Shown here piece by piece: positions 8,691-17,141 of a stretch of 64,000 nucleotides of DNA (within the stretch, counting starts at the first letter, position 1; every line of letters starts with the position of its first letter). Both the position numbers and the translations under genes were made by a program. The DNA is taken from assembly GCA_021404565.1 (NCBI GenBank), contig JAAWWF010000032.1:1-64000 (forward strand). The letters run 5' to 3'. The notes under the pieces are model-generated. The model saw only the letters and a list, made by a program, of their open reading frames with translations, ran no database searches and had not been told where the DNA came from. The DNA is from Roseivirga sp. (GTDB lineage Bacteria; Bacteroidota; Bacteroidia; Cytophagales; Cyclobacteriaceae).

Positions 8691-10151
8691 ATGAAGTCGA
8701 TACTGTTTGAAAATGCGGAAGAAATCGTGAGGCAAATAGCCGCTGGAGAGATATCGTCAGTTGAGGTAACAAGTCAGTTTCTGGCTCAGATAAAGCGATA
8801 TAACATTGCCATAAATGCCATTACTGATAAGAGAGATCAAGCGGATATTCTGGAGGAAGCAAGGGAAAAAGACCAACTGATGGGAGAGGGAAAATCACTG
8901 GGCTTACTCCATGGCCTGCCAGTTACCGTGAAGGATACTTTCAATGTAAAAGGGCTAATCACCTCAAATGGAAATCCGAGGCTCAAATCGAACATCGCCA
9001 CCCGAGATGCAGAATTGGTCAGGCGATTGAAAGAGGCAGGAGCCATTATTATGGGCAAAACCAACCTTGCGCTCTTTGCCTTAGACTGGCAATCGGACAA
9101 TGCCTGGTTTGGTAAAACCAATAACCCATATGACCTGGAATGTGTTGTGGGGGGAAGCTCAGGTGGTTCGGCCGCTTCATTGGCAGCAGGCTTTACGGCC
9201 CTGGAGTTAGGCGCGGATGCCGGAGGCTCTATACGGGTTCCTGCTCACTTCTGCGGAGTTTGTGGACTACGCACCACTGAGTCGGCTTTACCAGCCAGGG
9301 GGAATATGCACAGCCCGGGTCAATTGCGAATTGGTAGATATTTAACCACCACGGGACCTATGGCCAGAAGCGTAGGCGACCTCATTTTAATGCTAAAGGT
9401 ACTTTCAAACAAAGAACAGCAATTTTCTGAAAACCCTCCGGTAGATCTCTTTCAATATTCGCTTGATGCCAATGAGAAGCTAAACATAGCTTATTCAGAT
9501 ACATTGGGCAGGGTAGACCTGGATAGGGAGTATAAGGAGATTTACCTTGAGTTTGTTGAGAAGATCGGGCAGGAGCCAGGGATGAAACTGAGCAATGACA
9601 GGCCCCAATACAATTCAGATAGGCTGGTCGACCTGTGGGGCAAAATTGCAGGCTTCGATTTTGGTGTGGCCTTAAAAGGTATTCCTTTTAAAAAGCTCAT
9701 AGCCTCCACATTTATCAGCAAAAAATATAAAGATAAACAATGGGCCCGGGCCATGGGCAAAGGAGCCGGTTTGTCTATTCGGAGCTATGCTCAGGCACTT
9801 GAACAAAAGGATGATATCTCTGACCGTTTCACTAAGTTTTTCGATCAATATGATGTCTGGATTACTCCGGTTTCAGCCGGACCTGCTTTTAATCATCAAT
9901 CACCGGGAACCCCTTTCACAATTAATGAAAAGAGGCTTCCCTATACCTCGGCATTCATACCGTTTAACTTCCCGACAACAGTTCCAGGCCACCCCATTCT
10001 GGTCATTCCTATTGGGCAAACAGCGAAGGGCCTGCCTGTGGGAATTCAAATTCATGCACAAAAGTGGCATGACCATAAACTGCTCCAGATTGGACAGGTA
10101 CTTGAGAAAATGACCCCTGGCTTTAGAAAACCCAACATGTTTGATAATTAA
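8691..10151 (+). CDS. Amidase-signature family hydrolase
   Basis: This 486-residue protein carries the Ser-cisSer-Lys triad of the amidase signature family. The Lys is in LPVTVKDTFN, and the Gly/Ser loop VVGGSSGGSAASLAAG provides both serines. It resembles GatA-like and fatty-acid-amide-hydrolase-like enzymes that cleave C-N amide bonds; the substrate is unknown. No GatB or GatC neighbours are seen, so a role in tRNA amidation is unlikely. ATG at 8691 is preferred over a TTG six codons upstream. Confidence 0.87.
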   Translation: MKSILFENAEEIVRQIAAGEISSVEVTSQFLAQIKRYNIAINAITDKRDQADILEEAREKDQLMGEGKSLGLLHGLPVTVKDTFNVKGLITSNGNPRLKSNIATRDAELVRRLKEAGAIIMGKTNLALFALDWQSDNAWFGKTNNPYDLECVVGGSSGGSAASLAAGFTALELGADAGGSIRVPAHFCGVCGLRTTESALPARGNMHSPGQLRIGRYLTTTGPMARSVGDLILMLKVLSNKEQQFSENPPVDLFQYSLDANEKLNIAYSDTLGRVDLDREYKEIYLEFVEKIGQEPGMKLSNDRPQYNSDRLVDLWGKIAGFDFGVALKGIPFKKLIASTFISKKYKDKQWARAMGKGAGLSIRSYAQALEQKDDISDRFTKFFDQYDVWITPVSAGPAFNHQSPGTPFTINEKRLPYTSAFIPFNFPTTVPGHPILVIPIGQTAKGLPVGIQIHAQKWHDHKLLQIGQVLEKMTPGFRKPNMFDN

Positions 10152-10154
10152 GAA

Positions 10155-10352
10155 ATGATGATGGAATTAAAGAAAGCGCATGCAGAATTGGCAATAGAAG
10201 CTGTTCTGGACGACCTGGAGCATTTGAAGTTTAATGAGTCTGATGATCAGGTTGAGGTTTCCCTAATCGATCTGTCAGGGCATGAGATTGTCCGTGGTTA
10301 TGGCACAAATTTCATAGATGCCATTAATGACCTGCACGGCAATCTCCTTTAA
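10155..10352 (+). CDS. Small hypothetical protein downstream of amidase
   Basis: This 65-residue acidic, soluble protein starts 3 bp after the amidase stop and is followed 19 bp later by the cyclase gene, so it is probably co-transcribed. The sequence (DQVEVSLIDLSGHEIVRGYG) looks like one small alpha/beta domain with a C-terminal helix. No family was recognised, and no signal peptide or metal motif was seen. Its reality rests on tight packing and coding-like sequence. Confidence 0.55.
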   Translation: MMMELKKAHAELAIEAVLDDLEHLKFNESDDQVEVSLIDLSGHEIVRGYGTNFIDAINDLHGNLL

Positions 10353-10371
10353 CCCCGGCCCTCTGATATCT

Positions 10372-11412
10372 ATGAAAAGCTCAGTTTTATCAATACCGCA
10401 ATTGTCCAGGAGGTTTTGGTTACTCGCAGAAGTCTCTTTGATTGGGATTTTAGCAGGGATTATTTTCCAGGTGTTGGATGAGAAAACCTTTGACTATAGG
10501 TCTGTTCTGGTGGGTTTTAGCACAGGTTTTTCTTTTTGGTTCTTCGAACTTTTTGTGCTCTCAAAATGGAGAAAGAGAATACTGACGTTACCATTGATTC
10601 TGGCAATACTCATCAAAGCAGTTCTCTACCTGCTTGTCATTTATACCCTTATCAATACCATAGGCCTGGTCATAGGATATTTTGAAGGAAAGCAACTCAA
10701 TGATTTCTACAACTCGCTGGTAGATCGGGAGCAGATCATTCTTTATGGGTACATTCTTGTCTTATACGTGTTGTTCTCATTTCACAGGCAGCTCAATTTG
10801 CTTTTGGGAGAGGGCATCCTGATTAAGTTTCTGCTAGGGAAATATCGTAAGCCCACTAAAGAACATAGAATCTTTATGTTTCTCGATTTAAAGTCATCTA
10901 CCAGCATAGCAGAACGTTTGGGGCACATTAGGTATTACTCTTTTCTGAACGACTTCTTTCACGAAATATCAGCTCCGGTAAAGGCTACTTCTGCCGAGAT
11001 CTATCAATATGTAGGTGATGAAATCGTCTTTACCTGGAAGACGAAAGTGGGTCTGACCAATAACAATTGTCTGAGGTTGTTCTTCAAAATCAAAGACCGT
11101 GTAGTTGAGCGTCAACAGTACTATCTGAACAAATACGGAGCGGTACCGGCCTTTAAGGCAGGTATGCATTTTGGGGAGGTAATCACCGCTCAGATTGGCG
11201 ATATCAAACGGGAGATCGTGTATAACGGAGATGTACTCAACACAAGCGCTCGCATTCAGGAGCAGTGTAATCGCGTAGGCCACGAATTTTTGATTTCAGG
11301 ACTTCTACTGGAGGAGCTGAATTTGGGGCCTGAGTATGCAGAGGAGAAGATACAGTCCTTGCAATTGAGGGGCAAGGAGAGTCTGACAAGCCTGTATAGC
11401 ATTACAGAGTAA
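10372..11412 (+). CDS. Membrane-bound class III adenylate/guanylate cyclase
   Basis: This 346-residue protein has about five or six TM helices in residues 15-150 and a C-terminal class III cyclase catalytic domain (about 165-330). The metal-binding Asp is in FLDLKSST (D172), and the YQYVGDEIVF segment (GDE at 215-217) contains the second. It should make a cyclic nucleotide from ATP or GTP in the cytoplasm; substrate choice cannot be read. ATG at 10372 is chosen because longer reading overlaps the preceding gene. No cyclic-nucleotide effector is adjacent. Confidence 0.85.
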   Translation: MKSSVLSIPQLSRRFWLLAEVSLIGILAGIIFQVLDEKTFDYRSVLVGFSTGFSFWFFELFVLSKWRKRILTLPLILAILIKAVLYLLVIYTLINTIGLVIGYFEGKQLNDFYNSLVDREQIILYGYILVLYVLFSFHRQLNLLLGEGILIKFLLGKYRKPTKEHRIFMFLDLKSSTSIAERLGHIRYYSFLNDFFHEISAPVKATSAEIYQYVGDEIVFTWKTKVGLTNNNCLRLFFKIKDRVVERQQYYLNKYGAVPAFKAGMHFGEVITAQIGDIKREIVYNGDVLNTSARIQEQCNRVGHEFLISGLLLEELNLGPEYAEEKIQSLQLRGKESLTSLYSITE

Positions 11413-11508
11413 AATTAGCGATTCCTGGCTTCAGTCAATGCGTACTGTATCAGAATAATACATAAATACCTTAACTTGAGCGGCCATACAATCCGGATTT
11501 TCACCACC

Positions 11509-12234
11509 ATGAAAGACACCGTTCAAACCATTCCCATTATCAACCTTTTATTGGCTTTTGTGCCTGTAGTGGTGGTCATAGCCATACTTTGGAAATGGAA
11601 GCTGGATTTTAAAAACAGCCTCTATGCTTTGCTGAGGATGGTTTTACAGCTAATCCTCATTGGCTTTGCCCTTACTTACATTTTCGAATCAGAAACAGGC
11701 TGGGTAGTGATGGGCGTGTTGGCGATCATGCTGCTGGCAGCGAGCTGGATTGCGCTGAGGACGCTGGAATTACCCAAAAAGAAACTCTTTGCCATCGGGG
11801 TTATTTCTATTCTGGTAGGAGGGGTTAGTGTGTTGATTATCGTCACCCAGGCTGTTTTACAACTCGACCCCTGGTACCTGCCCAACTATATGATCCCGCT
11901 GGCAGGAATGATATTCGCGAATTCTATGAATGCCATCAGTCTGGCAGGCGAAAGGCTAAGCGCTGAAATTAAGAATGGGATTGGGTATGAGGAGGCCCGA
12001 AAAACCGCCTTAAGAGCATCCCTGATTCCTATTACCAACTCACTTTTCGCTGTCGGTCTGGTGTCTATACCTGGTATGATGACCGGTCAGATCCTTTCCG
12101 GAATTTCCCCTTTTATTGCAGCCCGTTATCAGATGGTAGTGATGTGTATGACCTTTGGTTCTGCTGGCATTTGCTCAGCCGTATTTCTTACATTGGTCAA
12201 GCCTCATTTTGAACAAAAGCAGGTAAATTCCTGA
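11509..12234 (+). CDS. fetB: FetB/UPF0014-family ABC transporter permease
   Basis: This protein of about 241 residues has seven predicted TM helices and the UPF0014 signatures (LRMVLQLILIGFAL; MIFANSMNAISLAGERL; LIPITNSLFAVGLVSIPGMM). In E. coli the FetAB pair exports iron. The usual FetA ATPase is not beside it, so the ATPase must be elsewhere or absent. ATG at 11509 is preferred over an upstream TTG at 11476 because TM1 follows directly. Confidence 0.85.
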   Translation: MKDTVQTIPIINLLLAFVPVVVVIAILWKWKLDFKNSLYALLRMVLQLILIGFALTYIFESETGWVVMGVLAIMLLAASWIALRTLELPKKKLFAIGVISILVGGVSVLIIVTQAVLQLDPWYLPNYMIPLAGMIFANSMNAISLAGERLSAEIKNGIGYEEARKTALRASLIPITNSLFAVGLVSIPGMMTGQILSGISPFIAARYQMVVMCMTFGSAGICSAVFLTLVKPHFEQKQVNS

Positions 12235-12371
12235 AGAGTCAGCATTGCCTCTATCACCGGTGTTTACTGACGGTCTGCTCAATTTTCCGGCAGAAATTTT
12301 CACTTTTCAGGAAACCATCACAATTCCGTGTAAGATATGTTAACCGAGCAGCGCACTTTGAGTCTGTAAAA

Positions 12372-13412
12372 ATGAGTGCTATGAATCGATTCCGACTTAT
12401 CCAAGGTCTTACCCTTTATCTAATTCTGGCTACCGGCCTTCAGGCTTGTGGTCAGAATACTGCTTCGAAAGAGCCTCCTCAATCTCTGGAAGATATCTAC
12501 CGAATGGCCTCTCAATCCGGCAACATCAGGAGTTTTCTGGTAAGCCGCCATGGAGAGCTCATATCCGAAAAGTATTTCAGATCTTATGATCGTGACAGTC
12601 TCGACCACTTGCGCTCGGCTACCAAAACCATCATGGCCACACTCATCGGTATTGCGGTCGACAGGGGGATGATAAGCAGTGTGGATGACCCCATCTCAAA
12701 CTACATCAGTGAAGTTCCTGACGATAAGCAGAGTATCAGGATAAAACATTTGCTGAATATGACCAGTGGGTTTAAGTGGAGTGAGGGCACAGGCTACAAT
12801 GACCATAACAAAATGATCGATTCAGGGAATCCCCTGGAATATATGCTTGGCTTGCCTATGGTGGCCAGGCCCGGCAGTAAGTGGAATTATAGCTCTGGTG
12901 ATATTCATATGCTTTCAGTAGTACTATCAAATGCCTCGGATATGAGTACAGAACAATTTGCCAGAAAGTACCTTTTCGATCCCCTGGGTATCCATCAGTT
13001 TAAGTGGCAGAAGTTTGGTGATGGATACACAGCTGGCGGATCCCGCCTGGAGTTAAAGCCCAAAGACATGCTCAGGATAGGGCAAATGTTCGCTCAGGGA
13101 GGGACTTATAATGGGGAAAGAATTGTGTCAAAAAGTTACCTGGATATCTCGACCAATGTACTGCATGTGTTCAATGCTGCCAATGGTGTCTCTGAGGGGT
13201 ATGGTTATGGTTGGTGGACCATCAACCTCAATGGAGATAAGGCGGCTATGGCCATGGGTTATGGTGGACAAATGATCGCTGTTATTCCGGGAAAAGGGCT
13301 TGTGATTGTGGTTACGCACAAATGGAAGGTAAACGGCCAAACTGCAGGGGAGCAGGAAAACAGGGGAGAAAGCCTGGCCGAAGCCCTTTGGCAATGGTCA
13401 CAGAGAGGTTAG
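12372..13412 (+). CDS. Serine beta-lactamase-fold lipoprotein (class C/PBP4* type)
   Basis: This 346-residue protein has a lipobox (LATGLQACG), so it is probably anchored to a membrane facing the periplasm or surface. The SxxK motif is SATK (LRSATKTIMA), the second motif is in WNYSSGD, and the C-terminal box is MGYGGQ. These proteins are serine hydrolases acting on D-peptides or esters, more often than true beta-lactamases. It ends 1 bp before the convergent FGE-like gene. Confidence 0.85.
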   Translation: MSAMNRFRLIQGLTLYLILATGLQACGQNTASKEPPQSLEDIYRMASQSGNIRSFLVSRHGELISEKYFRSYDRDSLDHLRSATKTIMATLIGIAVDRGMISSVDDPISNYISEVPDDKQSIRIKHLLNMTSGFKWSEGTGYNDHNKMIDSGNPLEYMLGLPMVARPGSKWNYSSGDIHMLSVVLSNASDMSTEQFARKYLFDPLGIHQFKWQKFGDGYTAGGSRLELKPKDMLRIGQMFAQGGTYNGERIVSKSYLDISTNVLHVFNAANGVSEGYGYGWWTINLNGDKAAMAMGYGGQMIAVIPGKGLVIVVTHKWKVNGQTAGEQENRGESLAEALWQWSQRG

Positions 13413-14456
13413 CTACTCTGATATGTCTTTCACACATCGAAAGCCCGTATGATTAAAACCTGAATCGCGGCTGGAGCTCATTCTGCGGGCCGTTCTGTAG
13501 CCGCTGCAGTAGCTGTCGTTACAAAGAAAGGAACCTCCTCTGATCACATGCTTCGGAGAAAGTGGTTCCCGGGGGTCATAGTAACGATCTGATCCCGAAG
13601 GATTATTTACCACACCTTTGTTCTTGTCTTTCGAATAGCTGCGGGTATCGTATTTATCCTGGCACCATTCCCATACATTCCCGGCCATATCATAAAGGCC
13701 ATAGTCATTGGCGGGAAATGATTTTACTGGGGCAGCGCCTTCAAAGCCATCGGCCAGCTGATTCTCATAAGGAAACAAGCCCTGCCAGAAATTAGCTTTG
13801 TCATAAGCCTTTTCCACAGATTCATTACCCCAGGGGTATTTGTTGTCGGAGCTACCACCAAGTGCGGCCCACTCCCATTCGGCTTCCGTTGGCAGGCGTT
13901 TTCCAGCCCATTTAGCATAAGCCTGTGCATCTTCAAAGGCTATGTGTACTGCGGGATGATCCATGCGCCCTTTAATAGAGCTGCTGGGGCCCTCAGGTTG
14001 TCTCCAGTTGGCACCAGTGGTCCATTTCCACCATTGAGCATAGTCGCGCAGATTCACTGGCTGACTTGTTTTTTGGAATACCAGTGAACCGGCCATCAGC
14101 ACAGAATCCGGTGGCCTGGGAGTTCCTTCAGGTACCTGGCTTTTCATCTCTTCCCAGTCTACATCCCGCTCGGCTATGGTGATGTAGCCGGTGCTTTCTG
14201 TGAAGGCCGAAAACTGAGCATTCGTTACTTCCGTCACGTCCATATAAAAGGCCGATACTTTTACGTCATGTCTTGGGAATTCATCTTCATAAGCCTGGTC
14301 AGACCGGCCGCCCATCGTAAAAGAACCGGCTGGAATAAAGGCCATGCCTTCTGGCGTGTTACCCAGAACTTCCTGCTGCCGGGTATCAGATGCGCAGTTC
14401 ACACCTACAGCTAGTATGAGGCATAAAAGGAGTATGACGTATGGATTGAGCTTCAA
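13413..14456 (-). CDS. Formylglycine-generating enzyme (SUMF1 family), exported lipoprotein
   Basis: This 347-residue protein has a lipoprotein-type signal peptide (LILAVGVNCASD). The FGE-sulfatase domain covers about residues 38-345 (MAFIPAGSFTMGG; RLPTEAEWEWAALGG; MAGNVWEWCQDKYD; GFRCVKD). It keeps the paired cysteines in RGGSFLCNDSYCSGYR, which match the copper-binding catalytic pair of aerobic FGE. This makes real Cys-to-formylglycine activity on sulfatases plausible. Many bacterial family members lack this pair. No sulfatase gene is in the window. Confidence 0.88.
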   Translation of the reverse strand: MKLNPYVILLLCLILAVGVNCASDTRQQEVLGNTPEGMAFIPAGSFTMGGRSDQAYEDEFPRHDVKVSAFYMDVTEVTNAQFSAFTESTGYITIAERDVDWEEMKSQVPEGTPRPPDSVLMAGSLVFQKTSQPVNLRDYAQWWKWTTGANWRQPEGPSSSIKGRMDHPAVHIAFEDAQAYAKWAGKRLPTEAEWEWAALGGSSDNKYPWGNESVEKAYDKANFWQGLFPYENQLADGFEGAAPVKSFPANDYGLYDMAGNVWEWCQDKYDTRSYSKDKNKGVVNNPSGSDRYYDPREPLSPKHVIRGGSFLCNDSYCSGYRTARRMSSSRDSGFNHTGFRCVKDISE

Positions 14457-14820
14457 AGTGGGTCTTAGTAGATGTTAACGCCCTGAAGATATACAAATGG
14501 ATGATAGGTGTTTACAATAAGTTCTAAAATTGGAAACCATTCGGGTAATGAAAGCCTCAGAGAATTTCTCCGAGATTTTGTTCTAATAACAGAATTAGCA
14601 ATCGGATCCACAACGATAGCCGCTTGGTTCTAACGGATGTTTTGACAGACGATAGTATTTACCTTTTAATCATTCGAATTCCATGATTTTGCCTTTGTAT
14701 TATGTAATCTTCTGTTACAAAAATGTATGAGTTTGAAGTTCAAGAATATCCTTAAAAAGGAGTTCGTAGGGGAGTGTAAATGCAGTACTTAAAGTCAGAA
14801 CTGCATTTACTTGATAATGA
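14457..14820. other. Intergenic region without gene
   Basis: About 360 bp separate the FGE gene (leftward) from the first peptide precursor. It should hold the FGE promoter near 14460-14560. The only clear structure is the inverted repeat at 14776-14810, listed separately. No ORF or RNA gene was recognised. Confidence 0.5.
14776..14810 (-). terminator. Terminator-like stem-loop at the end of the peptide operon
   Basis: GTAAATGCAGT (14776-14786) pairs perfectly with ACTGCATTTAC (14800-14810) around a 13-nt loop. On the minus strand a run of five T (CTCCTTTTT) follows about 12 nt later. It lies 10 bp past the stop of the last precursor gene, where transcription of the island should end. Confidence 0.6.
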
Positions 14821-15054
14821 TTATAGACAATCCGGGCTGGCTACACTGTAAATACGCGGAATCCCTCCATCTTCGGATGTACATTTACAGCCACCTCTAT
14901 TTACGCAGACGCCTGTCCATGTATGACGGGAAGCTTTTGCAACCTGACAATCACAGGCTTTATCCGTAGAAAGGCCGGGATTTAATCCACCAAAAATGGC
15001 CTTTTGTTGAGCTTTGGTAAGAGTATTGCCAATGTTTAAAATTTGCTTTTTCAT
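14821..15054 (-). CDS. Double-glycine-leader six-cysteine peptide precursor A
   Basis: This 77-residue precursor has a 23-residue leader ending in Gly-Gly (MKKQILNIGNTL...AIFGG) shared with three other genes here. The 54-residue core has six cysteines at core positions 11, 13, 27, 33, 35 and 53, enough for three disulfides. The leader should be cut after Gly-Gly by the C39 peptidase domain of the exporter at 17138-19324. ATG at 15054 is chosen by leader homology; a longer frame would begin inside the upstream structured element. The peptide could be an antimicrobial, signal or inhibitor; its activity is unknown. Confidence 0.85.
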   Translation of the reverse strand: MKKQILNIGNTLTKAQQKAIFGGLNPGLSTDKACDCQVAKASRHTWTGVCVNRGGCKCTSEDGGIPRIYSVASPDCL

Positions 15055-15079
15055 AATAACATGATTTATTGAATATGAT

Positions 15080-15142
15080 AAACCCCTGATCATTTAGAGA
15101 CACTCAAGGTTTGTGTCTGTTCTTCGCGAAAGAGTATTTTAG
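15080..15142 (-). promoter_or_regulatory. Structured element 1 (covarying double-helix repeat) before precursor A
   Basis: Stem AGACAC (15098-15103)/GTGTCT (15113-15118) encloses a 9-nt loop (TCAAGGTTT). The loop is complementary to AAACCCCTGA (15080-15089), 8 nt outside the stem. The palindrome TTCGCGAA is at 15123-15130. The element starts inside the end of the HlyD gene and its AGACAC block lies about 45 bp before the precursor start. See copies at 16734, 17080 and 19625. Confidence 0.8.
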
Positions 15143-16428
15143 TTAAAGACATTTCTAAGCTGATAGAAGAAGCGCTCGACAAGCCGCAGCTCTTCTGTAA
15201 CAATATCTGCCTGTCCCTTCATTTCATGACGGAATGTAATGGCCTTGTTGTAGGTCGTATTAAGGCTGTTGGGTATGGCTACATTGACCATATAGTTGCC
15301 GTCTTCATTTTGAATAAGAGAAATGGAAGAGACGGTTCCATTCAATTCTCCATATTCTTCCGCAGGATAGTTGGCCAGCTTGATTTGTACCCTTTGGCCA
15401 GCTTGAATCTTGCCCGAGTTTTGTGGAGGGGCTATGATTTTACCGATATAGGATTTGTTTTCTGCGGGTATCACCGTGAAAATCAAATCCCCTGTATTCA
15501 CTCGTTGGTTTTTATTCCAGAAGGAAAGAAACGATACTTGTCCATCAATCGATGATTTGATCAAATATTGCCTTTCCCAGTCTTTGAGGGCCTTTTTAAG
15601 CTGGTAGAATGACTGTAAAGACTGTCTCAGCAGTTTGACAGTGTTTTGACTAATCTGAATAGAACTGTTTTTTATAGTACGCTCCAGATTATGTATTGAT
15701 TCTCTTTTTTGTGAAATAGAGGTTTCCATATTCACATGAGTTTGCTCGCTTTGCAGATGCTCAATCTCCTGGCGCTCATAGTCTTCTGGTGAGATGAGGC
15801 CGAGGCCAAAAAGTTCTTTTTGTCGTGCCAGATCCTTTCTCTTCAATTCTATCCTCTTTTTATCAATCTCTCTCGATGAGAGCAAGGTGTTCAATTGGAT
15901 TTTAGCTTCGGAAAGCGCAAAATGATTTGCTAGGGACTCATTTTCAGTGGGATTCAGCACCCGATGAGCCTCATATTCTTTGTAATTATTTTCGAAAGAG
16001 GCAAAACTGTTATTCAGATCTCCCAGTATAAGCAATGGTAGATCATTGATGGGGAAATAGAAGCGACTTTTGCTAATGGTTACCGTATCCAAAATTGTTT
16101 TGAGGAGTAGTACATCTTCATACAGTGCAGCATTTTCCAGTACAGCCAGTACCTGACCCTCTTTAATACTGTCGCTATCATCTACCAAAATGGTATCGAA
16201 CTGCCCTGAGGAGTTAGCAAAGAGCTTTTCTGGTGGGTTTTGCGAGGTAATCATCACCTCGGTGGAAATAACATCAGGGTACTTCACAAACCATGAGATA
16301 AATATGATCACACCAATGATGACCAGCAGCAGACTGCTCCCGCTGGAGACCAGCCAGTGTGGCATTTTGGTGAGGATATCCTGTACCTGATCACTTCGGA
16401 TTTCTATGTTTTCGGGGTTATTTGGCAT
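15139..16428 (-). CDS. HlyD-family periplasmic adaptor of the peptide exporter
   Basis: This 429-residue protein has one N-terminal TM helix (about 30-50, LLLVIIGVIIFISWFV), a lipoyl half-motif (about 65-100), a long alpha-helical hairpin rich in Gln/Glu/Lys (about 160-280), the second lipoyl half (SSIDGQVSF) and a beta-barrel domain near 320-400. This is the membrane-fusion subunit that joins an ABC exporter to an outer-membrane channel. It lies with the C39 exporter and four precursors. No TolC-like gene is in the window. Its stop codon overlaps structured element 1. Confidence 0.9.
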   Translation of the reverse strand: MPNNPENIEIRSDQVQDILTKMPHWLVSSGSSLLLVIIGVIIFISWFVKYPDVISTEVMITSQNPPEKLFANSSGQFDTILVDDSDSIKEGQVLAVLENAALYEDVLLLKTILDTVTISKSRFYFPINDLPLLILGDLNNSFASFENNYKEYEAHRVLNPTENESLANHFALSEAKIQLNTLLSSREIDKKRIELKRKDLARQKELFGLGLISPEDYERQEIEHLQSEQTHVNMETSISQKRESIHNLERTIKNSSIQISQNTVKLLRQSLQSFYQLKKALKDWERQYLIKSSIDGQVSFLSFWNKNQRVNTGDLIFTVIPAENKSYIGKIIAPPQNSGKIQAGQRVQIKLANYPAEEYGELNGTVSSISLIQNEDGNYMVNVAIPNSLNTTYNKAITFRHEMKGQADIVTEELRLVERFFYQLRNVFN

Positions 16429-16448
16429 GTTGTAGAGGTTGGATTAAA

Positions 16449-16465
16449 GAGGGCCTGTGGCCCTC
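16449..16465 (-). other. Intercistronic GC-rich hairpin between precursor B and HlyD
   Basis: GAGGGCC (16449-16455) and GGCCCTC (16459-16465) form a perfect 7-bp stem with a 3-nt loop. It lies 8 bp after the stop of precursor B and 20 bp before the HlyD start. The minus strand continues with only TTTAATCC, so it is at most a weak terminator. It could let the precursor be made in excess of the adaptor. Confidence 0.5.
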
Positions 16466-16473
16466 CCCCGGGT

Positions 16474-16707
16474 TTATGCACATTTACATTCTCCTAAATA
16501 TGCAGTTGGGTCTGTTGATTCAATCAGCACACAGTACTCTCCGAGTTGACATGTGGGATTGCTACCATGCCAGGAATTGAGCCTGGTGTCACAAATGGTA
16601 TTTGAGTCAACGAAACATGGTTGAGTGAAACCTTTATCCCCTCCAAAAACGTTTTTTTGTTCACTTTTGCTTAGAAGTTCTCCGATAGTAAGAATTTGCT
16701 TTTTCAT
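16474..16707 (-). CDS. Double-glycine-leader six-cysteine peptide precursor B
   Basis: This 77-residue precursor has a 23-residue leader (MKKQILTIGELL...NVFGG) and a 54-residue core with six cysteines at core positions 8, 16, 30, 36, 51 and 53. The core does not align with those of the sister precursors apart from the cysteine count. It should be processed by the C39 exporter and oxidised by the VKOR-thioredoxin protein. Structured element 2 precedes it. The start is clear from the leader. Confidence 0.87.
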   Translation of the reverse strand: MKKQILTIGELLSKSEQKNVFGGDKGFTQPCFVDSNTICDTRLNSWHGSNPTCQLGEYCVLIESTDPTAYLGECKCA

Positions 16708-16733
16708 AGTTATTTATATTAAAAATGTATTTA

Positions 16734-16795
16734 AGGCTTCGGTCATTTAGAGACACCCGAAGTTTGTGTCTGCTCTTCGCGAAAGAGTATCTTTG
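16734..16795 (-). promoter_or_regulatory. Structured element 2 before precursor B
   Basis: Stem AGACAC (16751-16756)/GTGTCT (16766-16771) has loop CCGAAGTTT. The loop pairs with AGGCTTCGG (16734-16742): six Watson-Crick pairs in a row, then two T-G positions and a T-A. The spacer is again 8 nt. CTTCGCGAAAG follows at 16774-16784. The loop differs from element 1 but its partner has changed to match. Confidence 0.8.
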
Positions 16796-16878
16796 TTTTC
16801 CAAGATCAGGCCCGGGCAAATCTGCCACGAGGCCTATTAACCCAAAGCCCGACCCCGTTTAAAAAATGCTACTGAATA

Positions 16879-17052
16879 CTAGCAGTTCTGCACGTAGCAG
16901 CTGTTCACGCATGCACTGAGCTGTGTTTTGTCCGGGGTTATTGAAATGCAATAGTCGTAACAATCCATCAGGCAATTAGCGCTCCCCCCTTTGATCTGTA
17001 TTTGTTCAGATTTATCCAGGGCTTTTCCAATGTTCAAAATTTGCTTTTTCAC
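16879..17052 (-). CDS. Double-glycine-leader six-cysteine peptide precursor C (GTG start)
   Basis: This 57-codon gene starts with GTG at 17052. The leader MKKQILNIGKAL...IQIKGG has exactly the 23-residue length of its sisters, which fixes the start. There is no in-frame ATG before the leader. The 34-residue core has cysteines at core positions 4, 8, 12, 25, 29 and 34, with the CX3CX3C and CX3CX4C spacing of a helical hairpin held by disulfides. It lies between the exporter and precursor B, after structured element 3. A weak stem followed by six T on the minus strand overlaps the stop codon. A search limited to ATG starts would miss it. Confidence 0.85.
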   Translation of the reverse strand: MKKQILNIGKALDKSEQIQIKGGSANCLMDCYDYCISITPDKTQLSACVNSCYVQNC

Positions 17053-17079
17053 TTTCTATTTGATTTAAGCATATTTAAT

Positions 17080-17141
17080 AAGCTGTGAACCTTTAGAGAC
17101 ACTCACAGCTTGTGTCTGTTCTTCGCGAAAGAATATTTTAG
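17080..17141 (-). promoter_or_regulatory. Structured element 3 before precursor C
   Basis: Stem AGACAC (17097-17102)/GTGTCT (17112-17117) has loop TCACAGCTT, a perfect 9-bp complement of AAGCTGTGA (17080-17088) with an 8-nt spacer. TTCGCGAA is at 17122-17129. The end of the element overlaps the stop codon of the C39 exporter gene (17138-17140), as element 1 does with HlyD. Confidence 0.85.
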
